This document shows positions 23,713-28,475 of a stretch of 28,475 bases of DNA, piece after piece (the first letter of the stretch is position 1; each line of letters begins with the position of its first letter). The translations under genes and the position numbers were made by a program. The notes under the pieces are model-generated. The model saw nothing but the letters and a program-made list of their open reading frames with translations. It did not search any database and was not told where the DNA came from. Location: positions 100,876-129,350 of the forward strand of contig CAJOIF010000006.1 in the NCBI GenBank assembly GCA_905234765.1, in the 5' to 3' direction. The DNA comes from an uncultured Bacteroidales bacterium (GTDB lineage Bacteria > Bacteroidota > Bacteroidia > Bacteroidales > F082).

Positions 23713-25751
23713 AGTGCTTGTTTTTGATAGTTGTCTTTGGTGGGATGGGACAGTAGTCCAGCTTTGCAGAGTTCGGAGATGTACCGCTCGGCGGTCTTCT
23801 CCGAGATGTCGAGCGAAGCGGCGGCTTGCAGGTATGCCGCACGGTCGAATGATGCGGGAAGTGCGGCAAGGTAGGCTTGGCGGCGGTCGTTGGTGCTGCG
23901 GTGGCCACGGGGCTTGTAGAAGTCGTGGCGAGGCAGTGACTGGAAGACCGTGGCCGAGTGCTGCAGCAGGACTTTGACCATCGCAAGGGCGGTGGCAAAG
24001 TCGGCATCAGCACAGGTGAGGACGTTTTCGGGGCGGGAGCCTTCTTCGTTGCCGGAAGGCAACGGGAAGGCTCCATCGTCCATCTGGCGGAGCACCGTCA
24101 GGATCATCGCGAAGCGAAAGAGGATGAGGCCAAGGCGGCGAACTGAAGCTATGATGTCGTCGCCATACATGGCGGCGTATTCCTCTTGCGTGTCGGAAAA
24201 GAAGGTGTTGAACCGTTGACGCTGGTCGGCGGTGAGGGTGAAACGGATGGGCTGAGCTGACAGCAGTTTGTGGAACTGGTAGAAGTCCTGGCCTATCTCC
24301 TTGAAAAGCTCGTCAGCGGTGGTCTCTTGTGCATCAAACATATCGTGCCAAACGATTTCCGTGGGCATGACATAGAAGATGAAACGGCTGAAGAGGCCGT
24401 TTTCAGCTGATGGGATGAGGTTGAAAACCTGTTGGGGAGTGCCTGACAGTATGGCCGAGAACTTGGGCTTGGTGATTTCGACATACTCACGATCCTTTTT
24501 CCTCAGATAGGAAATGGTTTCGTGGTGGAAGGCCTTGCGGAAGCCATCGGAGTAGTTGCCAAGGTCGGAATTGAAGGCGTTGGCCAGGGTGTCGCCTTCT
24601 GTCTCGAACAGAAGGCCGACACCGTTGTTTTGGCTGAGGGTTTGATAGACGACGGTGGCCGTGCTGTTGGCAGGGATGAACAAAGTGAGGAACGGCGGTT
24701 CTTGCGGCTCAGCCGCATCGCCGTTCTTTTTGTTCAGGGAGTATTGGAGCTGGTCGCGCTTGAATTTCTCCATGGACTTGCGGTATTGCTCGCGAAGCTC
24801 CCGATGGAGCGGAGCGGCAAGATGGCGGCACAGGGAAAGCCTGCCTTTGCCTGCTGAGGCGCGGGCGGTGACATAGAGGAAGAGGTTTGAGAAAACCTCG
24901 CGGCGGTCGTACACGCCGTAGACATTCGGCAGGCAGGCCGAAAAGACGGTGAGCGAGCCGAGGATGAGCAGGTCGGCATCGACATCAGAAACGGAATCGG
25001 CGACGATGCGTTTGAGGATGTCGGGGAGATGGTGCCGGACTGACTGGGAAAAGGTGTCGGTTTTGACGCGATTTGACAGGTTGGTAGTTTCGGAAGTTGT
25101 CAAGAAGTGGCTTTTGACGCGATTTGACATCCTCAAATCCTCGGTTTCCTCAAATTGAAGTTTTGAGGATTGGGGGTGAGGGAAGGTTGGAAGCGGGTCG
25201 GGAATCCCCCGGCCTGCGGCCACCCCCTTTGCGAAGGGGGAAGCGCAAAGCGGCGAGGGAGTGGATTGCTGCGCTTCGCTCGCAATGACGGTAGGCGGGA
25301 TGCCTGGGTATCTTTGGGCAGGCGGGATGCCCGCGAACCCTGTGGCAGGCGAGCCGCCTGCGAACCCAGAGCCTCCTGCCTGTCGCCACTGCACACCGTG
25401 GAGGTGGGCGATGTGGAAGAGGGATGCGATGGTGATTTGACGGCTGCCGTCGTGAAGGCAGGCGGAATATTGGCGGTCGGTCTCGCGGGCTTCGTAGTTC
25501 GGATTGAAACGGCTGAGGCGGTGGAAGATGGAACGGCCATCTTCGCCGAGTTCAGAAACGAGGGCGAAGGCGATGGACAGCCATTCGCTGTAGGTGGGCG
25601 TGATGTCGACGGCGAAAGCCTCGACAGCACCCACCAAGGCGAGAATGGCGGGGAGATTGGGCGACGCGCCGAAGGTTGGAGAAAGTGCAGCAGGCACTTT
25701 CTCCACCGAGGCAGCGACCCAATCGGAAGGGTTGAAAACAGCGTTTTTCAT
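23709..25751 (-). CDS. DUF3987 protein with PriCT-like N-terminus (mobile-element primase/helicase-type)
   Basis: A 680-residue protein. Residues 1-120 resemble the primase C-terminal type 2 region (SEWLSIAFALVSELGEDGR..FHRLSRFNPNYE). Residues about 124-240 are a low-complexity linker built from interspersed repeats (GFAGG/GFAGIPP, VIASEAQQS). Residues about 242-600 are DUF3987, with DADLLILGSLTVFSACLPNV and a Walker A-like SAGKGR (K302). The C-terminus (ISEKTAERYISELCKAGLL) is winged-helix. DUF3987 proteins follow VirE-N primases in Bacteroidota mobile elements and are presumed to act in element replication. ATGA overlaps join it to the primase gene upstream and small paralogue A downstream. 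Confidence 0.88.
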   Translation of the reverse strand: MKNAVFNPSDWVAASVEKVPAALSPTFGASPNLPAILALVGAVEAFAVDITPTYSEWLSIAFALVSELGEDGRSIFHRLSRFNPNYEARETDRQYSACLHDGSRQITIASLFHIAHLHGVQWRQAGGSGFAGGSPATGFAGIPPAQRYPGIPPTVIASEAQQSTPSPLCASPFAKGVAAGRGIPDPLPTFPHPQSSKLQFEETEDLRMSNRVKSHFLTTSETTNLSNRVKTDTFSQSVRHHLPDILKRIVADSVSDVDADLLILGSLTVFSACLPNVYGVYDRREVFSNLFLYVTARASAGKGRLSLCRHLAAPLHRELREQYRKSMEKFKRDQLQYSLNKKNGDAAEPQEPPFLTLFIPANSTATVVYQTLSQNNGVGLLFETEGDTLANAFNSDLGNYSDGFRKAFHHETISYLRKKDREYVEITKPKFSAILSGTPQQVFNLIPSAENGLFSRFIFYVMPTEIVWHDMFDAQETTADELFKEIGQDFYQFHKLLSAQPIRFTLTADQRQRFNTFFSDTQEEYAAMYGDDIIASVRRLGLILFRFAMILTVLRQMDDGAFPLPSGNEEGSRPENVLTCADADFATALAMVKVLLQHSATVFQSLPRHDFYKPRGHRSTNDRRQAYLAALPASFDRAAYLQAAASLDISEKTAERYISELCKAGLLSHPTKDNYQKQAL
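25204..25290. repeat. interspersed repeats inside the DUF3987 linker
   Basis: This stretch holds a C-rich/G-rich palindromic element (CCCCCTTTGCGAAGGGGG, about 25224-25241) and the GGATTGC...GCAATGACGG element (about 25263-25290) that also occurs at 2143-2172. Just to the right, 25320-25370 holds GGCGGGATGCCCGCGAACC words like those at 1487-1505. All are read through in frame. Confidence 0.7.
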
Positions 25752-26410
25752 AGCAACGAGGGATTAAGGTAGGCGGATGGGTCGTGAGGCAAGAAGCAGG
25801 CGCGGGACAGGTTGCGGCATGAACGGTCGACTTCAACGCCGTAGTGGTTGAAGATGTAATTGTAGAGGCTGGCGAAAAACCTAACCTGGTATTCGCCATA
25901 GGATTCTCCATCGTTGCCGTACCGATAGAAGGAATCGTTAAAGGAGATGACCCACTTAAGGCCGTCGCCGGACGGACTGCGAAAAAGCAAAAGGGTGTCG
26001 AAATAATGGTCTTCTTTCAGGGCCTCAAATGTGCCTTCGACATCCTTCAGGTGGTCGAAGTCGAGGCACAACAGCCCTGAGTGCTGGATGATGGCCTTGT
26101 CGACGCGGACGCGGAAGATGCCGCTGAAGGTGCAATAGTCGAACTTGTCGCTCTTGTACTGGCGGCGGTAACGCTCATCTTTGATTGCGCGATATTCGCG
26201 GGTGCGGTCTTTGGCGTAGTCGCTTATGATGTAGTTATAGACATCAATAAGGTTGACGACTTGATAAGGGTATTTGTTGGTAATGGGTCGGCGGAAGATG
26301 GAGAAGCATGGAATCTTCGCGAGCTTGTCGGGTGATGAGGGCCTGACAGTGTAGTTGTTGGGCGTTCCCCAGAAATACATGGCGGGTGTGTTGGAAAGGA
26401 CGGTGTTCAT
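25748..26410 (-). CDS. VirE N-terminal-domain (BT4734-like) primase protein
   Basis: I chose the ATG at 26410 (220 residues) over the upstream in-frame one because it gives an ATGA overlap with the preceding HTH gene and starts the conserved domain. The protein has the VirE-N signature: CLDFDHLKD (D117, D119), LLFRSPSGDGLKWVI (S145-G148-L151), and EVDRSCRNLSRACFLPHDPSAYLNP, with R203 and the terminal YxNP. These are archaeo-eukaryotic-primase-like features found with DUF3987 proteins in Bacteroidota integrative elements. It is likely to act in priming element DNA replication. Confidence 0.88.
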   Translation of the reverse strand: MNTVLSNTPAMYFWGTPNNYTVRPSSPDKLAKIPCFSIFRRPITNKYPYQVVNLIDVYNYIISDYAKDRTREYRAIKDERYRRQYKSDKFDYCTFSGIFRVRVDKAIIQHSGLLCLDFDHLKDVEGTFEALKEDHYFDTLLLFRSPSGDGLKWVISFNDSFYRYGNDGESYGEYQVRFFASLYNYIFNHYGVEVDRSCRNLSRACFLPHDPSAYLNPSLL

Positions 26411-26619
26411 AACTTGTAATTTTTGTAGTTGGAGTAAAGGATGAGTTCGATGTCTTGACGGAGGAAATAGATCCTCTTTTTGACGCGGCTGCATTTCAAG
26501 CCATAGGAGGCGCACCAGTCTTTGAGCGTATTGCGCGAGATGCGGAGCATGTTGAGCAGTTCGGACATCTCAATCCAATCGTAAAGCAGCGGGACGCTGG
26601 AAAGTTCTTCATTCTTCAT
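26407..26619 (-). CDS. small HTH DNA-binding protein (excisionase-like)
   Basis: A 70-residue protein. Residues 15-60 (WIEMSELLNMLRISRNTLKDWCASYGL..SRVKKRIYFLRQDIELIL) form a MerR/excisionase-type winged HTH. Small proteins of this type in mobile elements act as recombination-directionality factors or regulators. It overlaps the preceding HTH gene by 11 bp and the primase gene by 4 bp, so it is part of a translationally coupled chain. Confidence 0.8.
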   Translation of the reverse strand: MKNEELSSVPLLYDWIEMSELLNMLRISRNTLKDWCASYGLKCSRVKKRIYFLRQDIELILYSNYKNYKL

Positions 26620-26989
26620 CGTAAAGGCCTCCTATCTCCATTTGGTTGCGTTGGGAACGGATGGCTGCGTCGTGGAGCGCGTTGCGCTCCTGACGCGACA
26701 TTTGGCGGCTGGAAGCAATCCAGGCATCGACTTCGGACTTCTTGAATTTGATGCGACGGGTGACAGCGTCTTTGTAGAAGGGGAGGTAACCGAGCCGTTT
26801 CCAACGGCGGACGGTTTGCTGTGAGGGGTGGTCGGGATGGTAGGCGCACAGTTCCTCGACGGTGAGGTAGGTGTCTTTGCCGGAGCCGTTGTCGCGGAGG
26901 TCGTTGCAGATCGATTTGATTTCGGCGAGGTCGTCAAGGATGTTGACGACGGCCTTGGGGAGTTGTTCAAAGGTGATTGTGTCTAACAT
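26609..26989 (-). CDS. HTH_17-type DNA-binding protein
   Basis: A 126-residue protein. An N-terminal helical segment is followed by an excisionase/HTH_17-like domain at residues 41-93 (YLTVEELCAY, then QQTVRRWKRLGYLPFY, then RRIKFKKSEVDAWIAS). This is the usual arrangement in Bacteroidota mobile elements upstream of primase genes. It is first in the chain of two HTH proteins, primase, DUF3987 protein and two small paralogues. It may regulate the chain or act in excision. No TAnnTTTG element is obvious upstream. Confidence 0.85.
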   Translation of the reverse strand: MLDTITFEQLPKAVVNILDDLAEIKSICNDLRDNGSGKDTYLTVEELCAYHPDHPSQQTVRRWKRLGYLPFYKDAVTRRIKFKKSEVDAWIASSRQMSRQERNALHDAAIRSQRNQMEIGGLYDEE

Positions 26990-27032
26990 GATGATTGAGT
27001 ATTAGGCGCAGGCCATCTTCACGGTACCAATA

Positions 27033-27064
27033 AAGAAAAAGCCCACGGTGGTTAAATCGTGGGC
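27033..27064 (-). terminator. terminator after the 329-residue gene
   Basis: On the minus strand GCCCACG (27058-27064) pairs with CGTGGGC (27041-27047) over a 10-nt loop and is followed by TTTTTCTTTA. It lies 47 bp after the stop codon of the minus-strand gene at 27111, upstream of the HTH/primase chain, and separates the two transcription units. Confidence 0.75.
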
Positions 27065-27110
27065 AAAGGTGGGGAGTTGTTAGCGTACAAGAACTATACT
27101 TAAGTCTAAG

Positions 27111-28100
27111 TCAAGTTTCGTTGAACGGCAATTTTAGAGCTTGTGGGCGGTCTTTGATGGTCGGCTTGTTACCTGTGTTTTCAAGGGCATCGCCTTTCTC
27201 GTAGAAGTCTAGGGCGTATTGGTAGATTTTTTCAAAGACATCCATGTAGTTCTTGGCCTGCTTTGCACTTGCAAGAAGGCCGTGGGGCGTTTTTATAGGG
27301 GTGTTGAAGAAATCGCCCAATGAGTTTACAAAATCCTCAAAATTAGAAACATAGAGGCCGTTTTCCTGTTCAAACATACGGAGATCAAAAACAGCACGGA
27401 CGATTTTGACGAAGTTTGTGATTTGCCTGTCGGCGATATGGTAAGGGCTGTGAAGGTTTTTCGCTTCGGGACGTTCCAGAATGCGCTCGATGGCCATTTC
27501 AAGAATTTTGTCCCAGTCGCCACTTTCATCGGCTAAGGTGGCACGGATGACCCTAAGAACCGTGGCGGCTTCGTAGTTGGGAAGCAACTCGGCATGGATC
27601 ATCAGGCTTTGGATTTTGACATATTGCAGTGAATCGTTCAATGCGGGTTGGGCTGAAATGGCTGCAGCCGATGATGGCTGGAAGGTTACAGAGTTTGGAT
27701 AAAGAGGCGCGAGCGAAGTGGCCGACATCAGGACAGGCCGAAAGATTTCAGGGATTGCCTTTTCAAGCATGTTTCTGAGATTGCCCAGATAGAGGCGCAG
27801 ATCCGCTGCCTTCTCATGGAAGGAGAGAAGGAAGAAAACGAAGCAGTGGGCGAGGATGGACGAGCGCGAAGCGCTTTGAGCCATCAAGGGAAATGATGCG
27901 CTGCGCGAGGTGTGAATGTCAGGCTCTGCCAGGACTGCAATGGAGATTGTGTAAGCCTCATTGAAAGCCTCCAATATGGTTTCTTCAGGAAGGCTTGTGT
28001 TGGCCTTGAGGCAACGATAGAGGAATTGGTTAGGTAGGTTCTCTGAAAGGAAATCGGCCACGGATTTCCTTTTCTCGAAATGAAATCTTTGTTGTAACAT
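27111..28100 (-). CDS. hypothetical protein (329 residues) next to tRNA-Glu
   Basis: A 329-residue, mostly helical, soluble protein with no signal peptide and no motif I can name. The N-terminal half has an alpha-helical repeat-like texture (LPNQFLYRCLKAN, EETILEAFNEAYTISIAVLAE). Residues about 160-290 contain further long helices (ATVLRVIRATLADESGDWDKI, ITNFVKIVRAVFDLRMF). It lies between the HTH/primase chain and the iteron-like repeats at the tRNA-Glu, the position where integrative elements often carry regulatory or recombination-linked genes. It has none of the tyrosine-recombinase R-H-R-Y residues in recognisable context, so I do not call it an integrase. Confidence 0.75.
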   Translation of the reverse strand: MLQQRFHFEKRKSVADFLSENLPNQFLYRCLKANTSLPEETILEAFNEAYTISIAVLAEPDIHTSRSASFPLMAQSASRSSILAHCFVFFLLSFHEKAADLRLYLGNLRNMLEKAIPEIFRPVLMSATSLAPLYPNSVTFQPSSAAAISAQPALNDSLQYVKIQSLMIHAELLPNYEAATVLRVIRATLADESGDWDKILEMAIERILERPEAKNLHSPYHIADRQITNFVKIVRAVFDLRMFEQENGLYVSNFEDFVNSLGDFFNTPIKTPHGLLASAKQAKNYMDVFEKIYQYALDFYEKGDALENTGNKPTIKDRPQALKLPFNET

Positions 28101-28119
28101 GGCTGAGTAGTTTTAGAGA

Positions 28120-28150
28120 CCGAAATAGAGGTCTGTGTTTTCAGCCACAA
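28120..28150 (-). promoter_or_regulatory. weak promoter candidate
   Basis: On the minus strand a TTG (28148-28150) is followed after 20 nt by TATTTCGG (28120-28127), an imperfect match to TAnnTTTG. It lies 20 bp upstream of the start of the 329-residue gene. The spacing is right but the -7 match is imperfect. Confidence 0.35.
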
Positions 28151-28211
28151 TAATAAGGAAAAAAGATGAACTATCGTGAGCAGTTGGGGATGAAGCGGGC
28201 ATAACAAGTGG

Positions 28212-28318
28212 CGTGTCAACGGACGTGTCAACGGTGAGCACTTGTTTTCGGTGGTCGTGTCAACGAAATATCAAAGAGCGGAAAATCGGTTGACACGGGG
28301 TTGACACGGGAGGGGGAG
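28212..28318. repeat. five 9-bp iteron-like repeats (CGTGTCAAC)
   Basis: CGTGTCAAC occurs at 28212-28220, 28224-28232 and 28256-28264. Its exact inverse GTTGACACG occurs at 28299-28307 and 28310-28318. An 8-bp inverted repeat AACAAGTG/CACTTGTT (28203-28210, 28239-28246) is interleaved. Clustered exact 9-mers in two orientations next to a tRNA suggest protein-binding sites, such as integrase arm sites or replication-initiator iterons. Confidence 0.8.
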
Positions 28319-28333
28319 TTTGGGTAAAATAAA

Positions 28334-28364
28334 AAACCCAACTGCTTGATTTTCAGTTGGGTTT
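28334..28364 (-). terminator. tRNA-Glu terminator
   Basis: AAACCCAACTG (28334-28344) and CAGTTGGGTTT (28354-28364) form an 11-bp perfect stem with a 9-nt loop. On the minus strand it is followed by a long T-rich run, 15 bp after the tRNA 3' end. Confidence 0.85.
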
Positions 28365-28378
28365 GTTTTGATTATCTG

Positions 28379-28450
28379 TAGCCCATAGCGGAATCGAACC
28401 GCTGTTTTAAGTGTGAGAAACTTACGACCTAACCGCTAGTCGAATGGGCC
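28379..28450 (-). tRNA. tRNA-Glu (anticodon CTC)
   Basis: On the minus strand the sequence folds into a full cloverleaf. The acceptor stem is GGCCCAT/ATGGGCT (terminal G.U). The D arm is GACT/GGTC. The anticodon stem is TAAGT/ACTTA with loop TTCTCAC, and the anticodon CTC is at 28415-28417. The T arm is AGCGG/CCGCT with TTCGATT. The discriminator is A, and CCA is not encoded. It decodes GAG. Its 3' end points at the accessory segment, which makes it a plausible integration site. Confidence 0.95.
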
Positions 28451-28475
28451 AAAAAAAGGTTCTTTTTGCGGAACC

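Noticed and set aside
26411..26515. Upstream in-frame start for the VirE-N primase
   Set aside because: It would add 35 low-complexity residues overlapping the HTH gene; the ATG at 26410 gives the usual ATGA coupling and begins the conserved domain.
27111..28100. Tyrosine integrase beside tRNA-Glu
   Set aside because: Position is suggestive, but the protein lacks recognisable catalytic boxes with the R-H-R-Y tetrad.
28451..28475. Second tRNA or terminator at the right edge
   Set aside because: Only a short GGTTC/GAACC pairing is visible before the window ends; not enough sequence to call.

Overview
The window looks like part of a Bacteroidales (Bacteroidota) chromosome. Reasons: several genes are preceded by the TAnnTTTG -7 promoter element of this phylum, start codons lack clear Shine-Dalgarno sequences, and the right side carries a VirE-N primase plus DUF3987 gene pair typical of Bacteroidota mobile elements. 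The species cannot be read from the sequence.

Layout, left to right. (1) 1-2820: an S1/P1-nuclease or phospholipase-C-like gene (356-1303, minus) set in repeat-rich DNA; about 1.4 kb to its right (1370-2823) has no credible gene but holds several families of short interspersed repeats. (2) 2824-4462: three small cell-envelope genes, namely a lipoprotein, a secreted protein with an internal duplication, and a second lipoprotein on the plus strand. (3) 4520-20357, all minus strand: a tight 15.8-kb, seven-gene operon. In transcription order it encodes an N6-adenine DNA methyltransferase (HsdM-like), an HsdS specificity subunit, a 1357-residue NERD nuclease/tandem kinase/P-loop ATPase fusion, a 524-residue unknown, an 1847-residue HerA-like ATPase with an internal PD-(D/E)xK motif, a PP2C phosphatase, and a small HTH-like protein. 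There is no HsdR. This is the main finding: a methylation-linked, kinase/phosphatase-controlled restriction system. It resembles the published MADS family and borrows modules reminiscent of PglW (BREX type 2) and of DptF/DptH.

(4) 20358-22412: a divergent AbiEi/AbiEii type IV toxin-antitoxin pair with a palindrome and an operator-like inverted repeat in the shared intergenic region. (5) 22413-28320: an accessory-element segment. A translationally coupled minus-strand chain encodes two HTH proteins, a VirE-N primase, a DUF3987 protein and two paralogous small proteins. A 329-residue unknown gene and five 9-bp iteron-like repeats lie next to (6) a tRNA-Glu(CTC) gene at 28379-28450, a plausible attachment locus. 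No integrase is visible.

How the genes may work together (inference): HsdM and HsdS would mark self DNA at N6-adenine. The NERD-kinase-ATPase, the unknown protein and the HerA-nuclease would act on unmarked DNA. The PP2C would reverse the kinase signal and the small HTH-like protein may regulate expression. Short intergenic repeat elements have also entered two genes in frame (the HerA-like gene and the DUF3987 gene), where they form linker sequence.
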